The notes below the pieces were generated by a model, which worked only from the letters and a program-made list of their open reading frames with translations, made no database searches and was not told the origin of the DNA. A stretch of 64,000 nt of DNA, from assembly GCF_042100115.1 (NCBI RefSeq), contig NC_091274.1:2604001-2668000 (forward strand). Reading direction: 5' to 3'. This document shows positions 25,293 through 37,234 of this stretch, in pieces. This stretch comes from Alternaria dauci (taxonomy: Eukaryota > Ascomycota > Dothideomycetes > Pleosporales > Pleosporaceae). Position numbers and translations under genes: made by a program. Each line of letters starts with the position of its first letter. Position 1 is the first letter of the stretch.

Positions 25293-27772
25293 GATCGTGC
25301 CGAAAGCTCAGAGGCCTAACAAAGAGCTTTCCGGTCAGATTCGCGAAGTAAAAGAAACGAAGGAGGCTTGGGGCGATGATGTGAGACACTGTGTCAGAAG
25401 GGGTAGGGGCTTTGCAATATAGCCACCTGTAACAACGCACTCGTTGGCCACTTGCTCATTTCCAGCACACCTCCGTATGCACAGAAAGCTAGCATCATCT
25501 CGCGCAGGTCGAACGCCCCCACGATTAGGATACATGAGCCATGCGAATCCTTCTTGGGGGCCGTACGTTTTACCTGACTTCCTCATAGCCCCCCGCCGTT
25601 GAGCGGCTCATCAGCTGCTCTTGATAGGCGAATTGACATTGCTAGCTCCACCTAGCCCTGCAATACCCATGTCTCGCCTCGTCTCTTCATCAATTCATGT
25701 GCAGCTTGGAGACTAAACCTAGCTTGTACTAAAGCGACTCTAACCAAGACTGTGAACTCTTGCATTGGTTCGCTCAAAAACCCGCAAAAAGGACTACTAA
25801 TCTAAGAAAGGTCATATACATCTTTGGCACAACCCAAGTGAAGTCTAGTCTCACAAGCCATCCCTAGCATGTCGCTGACTGATGCGATACCAGCACACCA
25901 TGCGAGGGAAAAATCAAACACCCTACTATGCAACTACAGAAGAGCTAATAATCTTCTTCTATGGAGTAATACTCTACCTAGGCGATTCCAGGGGTGGCGT
26001 TCGATTTTTCTCTTGTATAGCGTGCTAGTAGAAGAAACATTCGGCCTATAAGGCTGTTGACCGGTATCAGAATTTACTGAATCTGTCTTCATCTTGTTAG
26101 CGTTGTGATTGTAGTTTTAAGCAGCGGGACCTTAGAGCCCTGGATTTGGCTATGAACGCGGATCCCCAAAGGCAGCAGGTCGTCTCAATCATCGTTGTTG
26201 TTCAACTGCGCGTGCATTCTTCATCTGCAGTAGTATCATTCAGATCGTCGACGCAAAAGATTAGCACGAAGGCTGTCGTTGGCCTAGCCAACAGCCCTGA
26301 ACCCACGCTGCTTCGCAACTGCCCTTTATCCAACAATTCCTTCTCTCTTTCCATTGCGAACGGCAAACATACTTGTTCCATTAAACTCTGAAACAACTGC
26401 AATGAGTCACACCGGAGAGAATCGCATGCCAATGATGTTGAGTAGCAACAAAAAATGTAACCTGATGCTGGCGGAATACATTTGGACCTGAAAACGATTC
26501 CTAGAGAGGGGGTTGGTACGGACTCACGAAAGTGACAAGAGGACCAATGGACGATCCGTGTTTGACCTTGTAGGGAATGGGGCGGATAGGTGCGACAGTG
26601 CTGCTTGGATCAACAAGGACATCTGACGACGCACGTTACGTTGAGGGAGAGGAATAGCAAGTGCCTTACATGACTGAAGCTGAACAGATGGTGCTATGTC
26701 CTGGAAAAAGAGACTCACAGAGTGTTAATGTTACCACATTCTACTGCTTATTTCCCGCCACTGCATGCCCGAGCTGAAGAAATCAAAGCCCGGGTTGACG
26801 GCATGCGCGCGCGAGTGACCATAACAGCCACTTACCTAGCAAGATACTAGGCATGAAAAGAATACGACCCAGAGCGTTGGAATCTGCTAGGGAGGAGGTT
26901 GTAAGTGGAGTTGATAGGGTCCTGGTAACCGTGCTGAATGGCGGGATAGCTCTGGGTGGGGCGGGGAATCGGCTGGGAACCGCGCGTTCCAGCCCATGTC
27001 AACAGGCTACCGGTGTGCGCCTCCACCACCAACAGGGAGTCACATCTTCTTCATGCACGCGAGCGATATAGGAAAATCCTTCGCTTCCTGCGGTTCATGC
27101 TGGGCCACCTATCTCCGTACATCCTTTCGAAATCCTTGCCGATTACCCAGGTGCAATCTCTACAAGGGCAGATCTGCCCGAAAGCTTCTCGGATCATCAC
27201 ATAGTCTTGCGTGCTAGTGCCCGTAAAGATATGGTGAATACAGCCCTTGAGGAGCAGCTCACAAGTACTTGTTCTAGACCCAGCCGGCCCCTTCGGCCCC
27301 GCTTGATGGCTCGGGGAAGCGGTGCACCAGGTTAGTACATGGGTCGAGCCGTAACCCACCAGGGAAGCCTCCCGCACTGCAGAACCAGCTCAACGGAGTA
27401 AAGCAAAAACCTAATTATGCGCGGCGGTTAGGCAGTCACCACTTATCTTGGGCGATGTGGAATATCCTGTCTTTGATACGCTACGATACAGTTCAGATAT
27501 GCTCATCTTTCACCGATCTTAGCGAGACATGCTCGCTTTCGGCTTCATACACGGGGACATTCCTCCTGCTTCGTTTTGTTTTGTGAGCCTGTGGGGGCGG
27601 TAAGGAAAAAGCATGGAGTCGGCTAGAGAATGTTGAAACCGTTCCTCAACTGGTCATGACGAACGCGTCTATTTGCAGTCGATGATGGGATCCTGTCGAG
27701 TACTTCTTTTGAGAGACTGAGCATCCGCTCAATTGCAATGTTGATCTACCCGGGAGAAACACCTTCGTTGTT
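25293..27772. other. Long gene-free spacer, possibly with a decayed repeat
   Basis: 2.5 kb with only short overlapping frames. Around 25690-26060 the sequence is poorer in GC than its surroundings and rich in TA, CTA and TAAT steps, unlike nearby coding DNA. This would fit a decayed, point-mutated mobile element, but no terminal repeats or transposase relic could be shown. The left end should hold the P450 promoter and the right end that of the rhodopsin-type gene. Confidence 0.35.
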
Positions 27773-29090
27773 ATGGGGCTGACAACTCTACAGCCTTTGG
27801 CCTATGCTGTAGCATACGTTACTTTCTTCCTTGGTACCGTTTCTGTATTCCTACGCTTCTACTCTCGACATTTTGTCTTGCGAACTCGGGGATGGGATGA
27901 TAATTTCGCAATTCTGATCCTGGTATGCGCCCAGGCCCTGAGAATTTCTGTATTATCAGTACTGACTGAACCCGTAGTTGTTTAGCATTGGACAACAAGT
28001 TGTCCTGCACATGTTCATATACTGGGGATGTGGGCTTCACATGGAAACATTGAGCGGTGTCCAGCAGCTCGAAATTGTCAAAGTACGATCCATTACGAGA
28101 TTCCGATCTTGCATGAGCTGACCAAACAATAGTGGCTGTTCATAGAAGAAGTGGTTTACTACTCAGTTCACTGGGTAATCAAATCGGCCTTCCTCCTCTT
28201 TTACCTCCGTCTCTCCCCAAGCACAGGCTTTCGAACTGCCGTGTACATTGGGGGAGGCCTGAATCTTGCCATTTTGATTATCAACATCATGCTCGCATGC
28301 TTTCAATGTATCCCATTCGATGAGATCCTTCACCCGGGTACGCATCCCGATGCTATATGTATCAGCAAACTCGTCCTTCTCATGGGGCCGTCTATCCTTG
28401 TAAGTCTCAAACACACCTGCATCACTAGATTACAAGCCACTAACAGCAAGACAGAACATCTTGGAAGACTTCTACATCCTCATACTCCCCATGCATACAG
28501 TCTGGAAACTCCAAATGTCAGTTCGGCGCAAAGTAGCAGTGCTGGGTGTCATGGCCTTTGGCAGCAGTTCCGTCATCATTGCATGCTTCCGACTTATACC
28601 CCTCATGGAACTAAACGACTCGCCGGATACATCATGGGTACTTGGAAAGATGGTCATCGTGGCCGCGCTTGAGATACAATTCGCTATTATCGCTGTCAAC
28701 TTGCCAAGTCTCAAGGCACTTTGGACGCGGGTAGCGGGTGGACCTTCACAGGGATCAGGAGCTGGAGAACGGGGTAGTTCGAAGCAGAGGGGATACAAGC
28801 TCTCTTCGCTAGGCCAGATTATAACGATCGGTTCGGAAGGAAAGGGCCCGGGTGGGTCGAGATGGGGAAAGAGGGCACATAGAGGAAGTATCACGCGGTT
28901 GGAGCAAGGGGTCATGGCCACCGAATCGGAAGAAGAGCTGTGCCGACAGGGCAACACACCATTGCGGACGCTCAACTCGGCTCAGGATGGTGAACTTGGT
29001 ACGATCAAGGTTACAAGCGACTACGATGTGAGGAGTATACAGGTGGGTAGAGACGACGCCAACTCGGACCATTTTCCCAAGGGAGTGTAG
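27773..29090 (+). CDS. Rhodopsin-type seven-helix membrane protein (PTH11-like family)
   Basis: Exons 27773-27922, 27978-28082, 28133-28399 and 28455-29090; introns are 55, 50, 50 and 55 nt; 385 residues. The first ~250 residues hold about seven hydrophobic helices. Landmarks of the fungal rhodopsin-like domain (PF20684) are RGWDDNFAIL after helix 1, WGCGLHMETL, a long helix with VVYYSVHWVIKSAFLLFYLRL, and NILEDFYILILPMHTVWKLQM. The last ~130 residues are a Gly/Ser/Arg-rich cytoplasmic tail. The family includes the PTH11 receptor but most members are uncharacterised; they probably sense or bind hydrophobic ligands at the plasma membrane. Each junction restores the frame exactly. It lies between the P450 and the second GMC gene. 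Confidence 0.88.
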
Positions 29091-29350
29091 GTAAAATAGT
29101 TATTCAATTCTTCTTGTTTCTGGACTGCCCTTCCGTACAGTGATTTTGTATTTGATGAAACCGTGAATGGTCCGCTGCTCGCTAATCAGAACCAGTGGAT
29201 GGCTACCAACAGAATACGCGTCGCTTTCGTTGTGCGACCAAACTTCTAAGGGTATTTAATGCACATCGCCAACGTTTCTACACTTCAACTCAACTTTAGC
29301 CTTCGTAGTAGCACCAGCCATCGCCTCAAATTTCTCTTCTCGACACCACC

Positions 29351-29665
29351 ATGTTGCAGCTCCAAGCAGCACAGCTCAGACTGGCCTTGAAAATCTCACA
29401 TTTCGAAGCTGAGATGCTCCATGTCCCGCCGCTCCTGCGATTCTTCACAGAAGGAGCAAGCGAGAAAGAGCTCCGCATGCAGGCTTTCATGTTCGATATT
29501 GCCCCGTGGCATGCCTTCGTAACGATGCCGTTGCTAGAATTCTTCATTGGCAAGCGCAAGTCCTGGTCATGGACCGACCATCTACTCCAGTGCCTGTATT
29601 GGTACTTCTACTTCTTCTCCATGTTCTGGACAGTCATATTTGTCGTAAGACTGGCGTACGATTAG
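29351..29665 (+). CDS. Small putative membrane protein A
   Basis: 104 residues in one frame from an ATG in a strong context (CACCACCATG). The C-terminal third is aromatic and hydrophobic (CLYWYFYFFSMFWTVIFVVRL) and should span a membrane. The N-terminal part is an amphipathic helix without a signal peptide. An A/T-rich TATTTAAT lies about 95 bp upstream. I recognise no family. It is short, so the call rests on start context, single-frame integrity and hydrophobic pattern. Confidence 0.4.
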   Translation: MLQLQAAQLRLALKISHFEAEMLHVPPLLRFFTEGASEKELRMQAFMFDIAPWHAFVTMPLLEFFIGKRKSWSWTDHLLQCLYWYFYFFSMFWTVIFVVRLAYD

Positions 29666-29967
29666 TAAGTTTTCGCAACCCTGAGAGAATTGCAGAGCCG
29701 CTGACGTTGAACTACTCTAGACACGTTGGGTGGTTTGTGGATTCTTGTTCGCTGGTAACTGCCTGGTGCAAGTGTGCCATCGAGCTCTTTCCCAGCTCAC
29801 CCCAGCTCACCTTCTTACCCAGTGCGCGCTCCACAAGCCCTTTCCCACCGTACACAATGACGTCTGTAGCTGTCTAGACAATAAATACCGGCGTTTGGGT
29901 CCGCTTCTGCTCTCTTTTCTTCTTCACCTTGATTGCACGGGAGTAGCGTATTCTACCCACTCTCACC
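29666..29967. other. Spacer between two small ORFs
   Basis: 302 bp. A GTAAGT string follows the stop codon of ORF A directly, and a CTCTAG acceptor-like site lies near 29722, so the 3' region may be spliced. A decamer-like CAGCTCACCC repeat lies at 29796-29813. Confidence 0.3.
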
Positions 29968-30246
29968 ATGTTTTCTTCTGATCTCTCTCTTCCCTTCTAC
30001 GCTTATCTCTCGATGGTGTTGCCATTGCTGGTCTTGACCCCCATCATAGACATGCTGGCAGACTGGGTGTGGTCAGTACCCGGCCCCCCGCGCATAACGG
30101 ACTTCGCAATGCGTCGGTTTGTTCAGCTCTGCTCCATATGGTGTATCATCGTCACGCCCGTGTTCATCATGTGGGAACGCAGCAGGAGACCAAGTCCCTT
30201 TTTGGGGATTCAGGGAGCAACCCCTGGCGGCAGCTTTACTTTTTAA
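29968..30246 (+). CDS. Small putative membrane protein B
   Basis: 92 residues, ATG in a good context (CTCACCATG). Two hydrophobic segments are visible, about residues 9-32 (YLSMVLPLLVLTPIIDMLA) and 50-68 (LCSIWCIIVTPVFIMW), the second ending in basic residues. A TAAATA string occurs about 85 bp upstream. The family is unknown. It follows ORF A on the same strand, so the two could be related small membrane genes, but no clear sequence likeness is seen. A further exon cannot be excluded. Confidence 0.35.
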   Translation: MFSSDLSLPFYAYLSMVLPLLVLTPIIDMLADWVWSVPGPPRITDFAMRRFVQLCSIWCIIVTPVFIMWERSRRPSPFLGIQGATPGGSFTF

Positions 30247-30641
30247 ACCCCGTTCCACGCCTGGCTGACAAGGCTGGAGCATTCGCGTCGTCGGTGGCCT
30301 GGTACAACCGCTGGCTAACCTGACGCTTGACAATTTTTAGGAAACTTCGCTCGTATTGCACCCCCTCGAGCTGAAACCACTTCTTTTTTCATTGATCAAG
30401 TCTCCTTGTGAGGCTGATTGAGGAAGATTGCTACAACCCACCTCTCACCACCCGAATCAATTTTCGCCTATACACCGAATTATCTAGCCTGAAAATACAG
30501 TGAGACATCCCCAGGCCTTTGAACCAGCGTCACGGTATTACGACAGAACACTTGGTAACTTCAGTGCTGATTCATGCATCGCTTTATTATTGCTACTGTG
30601 CGAGTAAAGTGTTGATGAAAACCCACAAAAACAGATCCTCT
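30247..30641. other. Convergent spacer
   Basis: 395 bp between small ORF B and the 3' end of the second GMC gene. No feature recognised. Confidence 0.3.
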
Positions 30642-32622
30642 CTAGGCGTCGCTCGCAGCATCAATGATATCCTGCGCCAACTTCTCCGCATGCGCATAAG
30701 TGACACCCTGTGTATGTCCCGGCGCCGAAAATGGCAAAGAACTCGCATCCACAACCCTCAGTCCACTCACACCAAAAACTCTAGCTTTGGAGTCGACGAC
30801 CGCCCCGCTCGACGCATTTCTTCCCATCGCGCACGTCGCTGCGCCGTGGTGAATAGCGTTCATTCCCCTTGTTCTAATATACTGTAGTATCTGCGCATCT
30901 GTTGTGACATTGGCTCCCGGCGCTATCTCATCACCAAACACGGAGATGCTGGCCGCGATGGTGCGCGCACGTCTATATGCTGCAACAGCAAGTTCCTGGT
31001 CTTCAAGGGAGTCGAGCCAGCCAATGTGTACGATAGGTGCGACTGCATTGTCGGCAGATTGGATGGTGACATTTCCTGCGCTCGTGGTGGATGTTAATAT
31101 TGTGCCGATGACACCCGTGTCGCTCGCAGCCTGAGCCGAAGACAAGATGCGCTCTGAAGCCTGTAACACGTATTCTACATTTGGCCAGTCGCTAGGCAGT
31201 TCTCGCAAGAAATCGAGAGTAGATTGGCTCATGTTGGTAGTGAACTGTTCGGGGAACCTCTCCCAGGCGGCGAAATCGCTAGCGGGACTGCTAAGAGGAC
31301 CGGATCCATTCGTCAGATAGCGCTCTACAGCTGCGTTGAAAGATGAAGCCTCGCGCTCCCAAGCACTTCTTCCCGGTACATTGGTGTGGTGAACGACGCC
31401 ACCGATAGCGGGAGTGTCTCGGAGATTCTGACCCACGCCATTCAGTTCGGATATGACGGTGATATTGTGTCGCTCGAGCGCCTCGCGCGGACCGATGCCA
31501 GATACCATGAGTAACTGAGGAGAGTTGATGAAGCCACTGGAAACGATGACTTCTTTCCGCGCGTGGACGGTAAACGGTTTCACCCCAGCGGTGACATTCA
31601 CTCCTGTAGCACGCTTTGACTCATCGAAAAGAATGTTTCGTACCATACAGGACTGGTAGATCTTCAAAGACGTTCTCGCAGCTGTTTGAGAAAGGAAAGC
31701 CGACTCGGTGCTACTCCTCGTGCTGTCCTCGGGTCTCAGCGTAAACGGCCAGTAACCATATCCTAGGAGGTTTCCATCAAGGAAGCCATTCGCTGCATTC
31801 ATGCCAGCAGCGGCATATCCCTCTGCACCATACGAGGATATCGGTTGCGCGTACTTTGGATAGCTCAAATGAACAGGACCTCCTGGGATATCAAAGGCGG
31901 AGAGCGTAAAGTTGACATTACTGGCGTTCTCGGCGCGAAAGCGGATATCCGGTGGTGTGAAGGAGAAGCTCTTCTTCATGAAGGGGAACATGTTGTCCCA
32001 CAGGTATGCAGGGTCTCCAGTAATGTCGGCGATAGATTCGTACCAGCCTTTGGTTGCTCTGTGGTAGATTTCTTGATTCCGCGCCGAACTGCCCTACAGA
32101 TCGAGCCAAGATTAGCTGTACGTCCAAACATATATGCGAGAGCGTTACATACACCAAGCGTCTTCCCTTGCGCGTAGTGGAACCGGCGTCCATTAGCGGC
32201 GGGTATAGGTTCGGTGAAGATACCCCAGTCGATCAACGGCTGGTAGTCGTCAGGATCCGGGCCAACATACATGGTCGAATAATAAGGGCTGCCGCCAAGA
32301 TTAACACATCAACGCGATATGTCCTCTCGCATTCAACTCACATCTGACTATAGTTCCCGTTGGAGATTTCATAGAAGGAGCCAGCCTCAATGACTGCGAC
32401 CGTCATATTTGGCAATGCTTCTGCGATTCTGGATGCCGTGAGAGCGCCGGCCAAGCCAGCTCCAACGACGACGTAGTCGTATGTTGCATTGACGCCTGGG
32501 TTGCCAAAGGAGTTACCCAAAAGGCGTCCTGGAGCGTAAAACTGCTGTAGTAGGCTAGGGCTGTCCAAGCTGGCTGAGGCCAACGAGGCCAACAAGCTGA
32601 CTGCCGTTGCCGATACACGCAT
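30642..32622 (-). CDS. Secreted-type GMC oxidoreductase 2 (FAD)
   Basis: Exons in transcript order: 32342-32622, 32153-32288, 30642-32093 (introns 53 and 59 nt), 622 residues. The ATG at 32620-32622 starts a signal peptide (MRVSATAVSLLASLASASL). The FAD fold is YVVVGAGLAG (~50-59). GMC landmarks are [28 protein letters not shown], and the catalytic pair His555 (HHGAATCAMG) and His599 (APGHTQG). Many N-x-S/T sites suggest glycosylation during secretion. The second intron lies within five bases of the matching intron of GMC1 (LGG/SSARN), showing shared ancestry, but the two proteins differ widely and GMC1 has three other introns. The alcohol substrate is unknown. Confidence 0.9.
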
Positions 32623-33883
32623 GACGCGGGAATATGATACGCAGTGCGCTGAAGTACTTTTTACCACTCGGTCACACAGGTCGCTGGGCCCTCTTTATAC
32701 TCTCGCATCGAACTAAACGTCCCCATGATCTGCAGACACCTAGGGCAATTTCCAGTCGGCGACGTGGTAGTCGCAACCGTTGTCGCAATGATGGCTTGCA
32801 GAAGCTCCATGAAGCAAGTTGCCGTTTATGGTCCAAATCGTTCTCGTTGCATGTATCGGCTTCCACTAAAGTGATTGACATCTGACGGCTCGAGCCCGAT
32901 GGCTTTGTTAGCGGCGATCAGTGCATATCGAGTTCTGTTGGGGAAAGAGCATCGTGCTTGCACTGCATGATAAGTGATGACTAGTAAGCTGTGATCCGCT
33001 CCCGTTCCGCGACGGCTCGACCGCAGGGTATTTCAGATAGCGATGATACCCTCATGGAGTAGGCGAAGACGGCATGAAAGTGGCGAGGACGCGCACGTAA
33101 ACCGTCCTCACAGCGAGGTTTGTCGCGCGTGGAGGTCGCGTCGGACGTGTCCGCCGAGGAAGGCCGATTGGCGGCGCTCGGCAAGTGATCGTCGGCTGTC
33201 TGTATCCCGACCCCAACCCCTCATCCACCTCCATCAACGAAATACCCGACGTCGCCATTGTATTGTTTCTTATTGACCATATACATATTCGCTCACTTTC
33301 TAGCCAAACTGTAATCTTCATGGCCCATAGACGCGTTCAAAAGTATCGCCTTCTTCCTACTTCGTGAGGCTTGAATACCTAGATACTGATCCTGGAATCA
33401 CAAAGCTCCGTCGATGCTGCAGTTACCTATTTCTTACTTGGAGATCCATCTCATGGAGTAGAGTAGAGTTCAACAATTTGTAGAATTTGTAGGGGTCAAG
33501 GATAGCTTCGTGTCAGGGCTGGATACGCTGAAAGCGTGACGTCAGGAAGTACATGCAGCATAGCAACCTGGACTCTTCCCGGAACTATGTTAAGGCAATA
33601 TCGTGAATCTTCGAAGACAGGAAGAAGGGACGAGACGGTATCGTAAATGATGCAAGAATCGATTCGTCAAGGTTCTACAGGACGAAGTGGGCATCGCAGT
33701 GAAAGTATTTCTCGCAACCCGCGACAAGAGAAACACCTGATCTACGATACTGTACTTACAAATTCGTCATTGACTACCATCACAAGGCAACAAAGCACAG
33801 AGATTGTGCTCTCACTCCAAGCAACTCGCCACAACCACTCTACCTTCAATCGCATACTCACTACCTAGGTGCATTGCAACCTG
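32623..33883. promoter_or_regulatory. Divergent spacer between GMC2 and a disordered-protein gene
   Basis: 1.26 kb between divergent starts, so it should hold both promoters. A TGACGTCA bZIP-type site lies at 33537-33544, about 340 bp before the ATG at 33884. TATATAC-like strings occur near 33280. Short frames only; no gene seen. Confidence 0.45.
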
Positions 33884-34912
33884 ATGGATAACGCCACAAA
33901 TATGGACGATACCGCTGATACTCCAGGTCAGAAGCGACAAAAGATGTCACTCTTCGACAACTCTCGCGCTCGAAATGGCGGAAATTCTACATCCTTTGTA
34001 TCCACATCTACCACCGGCATCATGGACACAACGTTTGGTTCTACCACAGACGAAGAGGACGACGACGATATGGAGCAGTACTACCTCAACAAGATGTCTG
34101 ACGATAGCGATAGAAAAGTCGAGACAGTATTTGGTAGAGGCATCGATGTATGGAAGTCTTTCGACGGTACTGTCTACGCAGATGTCAACGACAAGATCAA
34201 AAAGCAGCGCCGCGATGAAGAGGTATGGGGAAAGAAAAAGGAGAAGAGGAAGCGCGTTGCTACGACAAAAGACAAGACAGGCGAGTCGCTGGAACAACGC
34301 TATGATTCCCTGCGAAACTCCACGTCATCTGGATCAACTTCCACATTGACGCCAGATCACGCGCAGAGTACATACTCTGATGCCACTGTATCTTACCCTT
34401 CGCTCCCATTGAACGATGGATATCAAAAAACGTTGCCGCGGACACCTACGGCGTCGGAGTGGGAGATCTTTCCTGTGAGACAGTCTCAATATAACGACAT
34501 CCCTGGCACGCCACTGGAGTACAAGTCCATCAAGCATCCCCTATCCAACACCGAGACCACAGTTACGAACATACCTGGCAGCTTCGATCGGCCGATCAAG
34601 CCTTTACCGACACGCGCACAGAGATCTCATAGCTTGCAGTCTACACCCACTGCAAGCTACCACTCACTATCGACTGCTTCCCAACCTCCCACAGGCGTCT
34701 TCCGCACCGCGATCGACGGAGCCCGTAGAATCGTGTCTGGGTCTTTTGGTAGTTTTGACGGCGAGCAAGTGGACCGGTTTGCTGAGCGAGAGTATAGACT
34801 ATTACCAGGGCAGATGGGTGAAGCGGGGGGAAAGAGCAGGGCGGACGGAGACGGGGGTCAAGACGCAAAGCCTGACAAGTTCAAAGGAAGACCTTGCCTG
34901 ATGAAGGCATAG
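33884..34912 (+). CDS. Disordered, basic/acidic protein of unknown function
   Basis: The open frame begins with a GTG at 33869, but the first ATG is at 33884 (MDNATNMDD), giving 342 residues in one exon. It has an acidic run (DEEDDDDMEQYY) near residue 62, a strongly basic run (KKKEKRKR, ~110-118) that could be a nuclear localisation signal, and then a Ser/Thr/Pro-rich tail. A short conserved-looking stretch, VFRTAIDGARRIVSGSFGSF, lies near residue 270. The end reads KGRPCLMKA. No catalytic domain is seen and I do not recognise the family. Codon use and a 342-codon open frame support a real gene. Confidence 0.65.
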   Translation: MDNATNMDDTADTPGQKRQKMSLFDNSRARNGGNSTSFVSTSTTGIMDTTFGSTTDEEDDDDMEQYYLNKMSDDSDRKVETVFGRGIDVWKSFDGTVYADVNDKIKKQRRDEEVWGKKKEKRKRVATTKDKTGESLEQRYDSLRNSTSSGSTSTLTPDHAQSTYSDATVSYPSLPLNDGYQKTLPRTPTASEWEIFPVRQSQYNDIPGTPLEYKSIKHPLSNTETTVTNIPGSFDRPIKPLPTRAQRSHSLQSTPTASYHSLSTASQPPTGVFRTAIDGARRIVSGSFGSFDGEQVDRFAEREYRLLPGQMGEAGGKSRADGDGGQDAKPDKFKGRPCLMKA

Positions 34913-35143
34913 CCAGAAAAAAAAATTGTGCTCATGTAGTACGTGACAAAAGATATTCTGTGTTTGAGACTATGAAGACATTCGACTACCAAAGCAGGAG
35001 TAGTATCATCACGCAGATGCAATACATCACATATCCATAGAGTAAGACCATAATCATTAACCTCTCTTCCATTCATATTCTTACACAAATCAATAGCTGG
35101 GGTATAATAAACAACGTCGCACAAAAGCACGTGGACAACAATC

Positions 35144-37234
35144 CTACTCATCATCATCGTATCCTTCTCCTACAGCGGCCCATCCACACTGCCATCTCCT
35201 CCCCTCGCTCTCACCACCCATGCGTAGATCTCTGGCCTGGCTGCCTTCTTTCCACCTTCTGACGCGGTAGTCATCGCTGACACTAATGAGGCTGCCGTTG
35301 TGAGCCCATGACACACTTGTAACTTCTGCGTCATGACCTCGTATGAGCGCTGTGCCGTGCTCGTAAATAGGAATAGTATCTGGACAACGGGTATTTGAGG
35401 ATGAGCGGGAAAGAATCGATGGCCGTGAAGGCTTCGCAGCAATGCTAGTAATATCCGGGAGGTCGTCTGCGTCGTCGTCTTCGTTTCTTGTTTCGCGCTT
35501 GAGGAAGGTCTCGTCGGTGGGGAATAATATGGGGCAGCCGTCTGTGCTGCCAACTGCGAGCATCTCGGTGCGGTCCTGGTATGCCTTGCGGAGCGATGCC
35601 TTGACGTAGAAGGAGCCGGCGTGGAAGTTCTGGTGTCGGAAACCATAGATGGGTCCCAGGCCTTCTTGGCCTACACCACAGTATTTCTGTTTTGATGAGG
35701 AGGATGTGGACAGTTCGGGTGCCACGCCGAGGATGAGGTGGCTTGTAGAGTAAGCATACACGGTGTTGTCCTTGCTCAGGGCGTACAATCGTGATGCATC
35801 ACCACTGAGGGTGAGTGAGTTGATGGCAAAGTGCCGGTGGCGGTTGTGGGACTCAGGATGGCGGGTAGTCGCGATGGGTATGGCAGGTCCTCGCAGCGAG
35901 TATCTGCCTCTGATGTCCCAAAGCTTGACGCATGTCGAGGCGTCCGAAGCAGTCAGGAGTAGGTGTTCGCGGCCTTGAGGGAGGAAGGATAGGGCTGTTA
36001 CGGAGATGTCATTCCGCCGGTTTATGTTTTCCGTCTTGCTGTTGCCAAGGATTCGAGTGGCAGACGATGTAGGTGTTGGAAGACTGATGTCCGCATGTGC
36101 TGAAGCAAGGGTACGCACGACACTGGCATATGGGGCATCAGAGCCCCAGGCTGAGTGTATTTGTCCCTGGTTGCCCTTGCACCGGAGATCCCAGATCTGT
36201 ACGGCGCCGTCCCGACTCGAAGTCGCCACCATTTTGTCGTCACCTGGCTGAAAGCGTACTTGCTTCACCGACGATTTGTGTTTGGCCAAGACGGAGAGGG
36301 TCTGCTGGGTGCGAACATCGATTATCGACGCAGTCTGGTCTCCAGAACCGGCGGCCAGGTGCAAGTCGTCCGAGGAGAACTGCAGGTCCATGATGGCGTT
36401 GGTGTGGGCTTTCCATGTTACGGTGGGTTTGGAGAAGTCGCCTTCAGAGTCTTGTAGGTGAATGTAACCGTCTTCGTCTCCTATGGCGAGTATAGAGTTG
36501 GCTAAAAAGGGTCAGTATTGCAATGACGTACAAGAAGAGAGGGATAGCATACTGTTGCAACTAGCTGTGCAGAACGGCGGAGCGCCTTCTGGCAGTTGAC
36601 GAAAGTCGTCTGCGCCACTGTAGAAATTGGAAGCCTGGTCTTGCCACGACGCGCCATGGTCTATCCTGAACCCCCGTCCGACACCCAGTATACCTCCAAA
36701 GGATCGCTGCAGTGTTCTCGATGGGCGTCCCAACGTTCTTAACCTCCGTATTGGCGCGGGGTGTATCATAGGCTCATCGTCGTCATCCAGGTCGAGCCCA
36801 TCTTGTAGGATGTCAATTGCTGGTGGAGTGACGTAACGCGATCGCTTCGACGGCGACGACTGGGCAGGAGAACTCGCAGGCGACAAGTAGGCCTTTCGCT
36901 TCCGCACACTGCTCTGTGGGGTTTGCATGGGGTTCTCAATGTCGACAAAGTTGACCGTCTTCCGCGGCGTACTCCGGGTCTCACGGCTGCGATTGAGAGC
37001 CGACCGTGTGATGTCTTGCAATTGGCGGCCCGACCTAGAGAGATGTGTGCGCGACGAGACATCCTTTGAGTGTCGCGGCGTGAAGAAGCGGGTGAAACGC
37101 TTGGGTGTAATGGGGGGAGGCCGTTTTGGCTTGCGTGAACAAACGGTCGCGGACGACGGAGGAGGTGGTGACGAGCATAGCTCAGGCGTGGGCTCTTGGA
37201 GACGCAGACTTCGGGGGGCGCATGGGGAAGACAT
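35144..37234 (-). CDS. cdt2: WD40 protein, Cdt2-type CRL4 substrate receptor
   Basis: Exons in transcript order 36553-37234 and 35144-36501 (51-nt intron 36502-36552), 679 residues. The ATG at 37232-37234 precedes a basic, Ser/Pro-rich leader (~225 residues, with KPKRPPPITPKRFTRFF and RKRKAYLSP). A seven-blade WD40 propeller follows: ILAIGDEDGYIHL, WKAHTNAIMDLQFSSDD, AAGSGDQTASIIDVR, TSSRDGAVQIWDLR, LLTASDASTCVKLWDIRG and later VTSVSWAHNGSLISVSDDYRVRRW. Two WDxR (DDB1-binding) motifs are present. Cdt2 directs Cul4-DDB1 to PCNA-bound substrates such as Cdt1 and Spd1 during S phase. The leader placed before the propeller fits fungal members. The divergent neighbour is Rrp5. Confidence 0.82.

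Noticed and set aside
20264..32622. Secondary-metabolite gene cluster
   Set aside because: No PKS, NRPS, terpene synthase or pathway regulator is present in the window.
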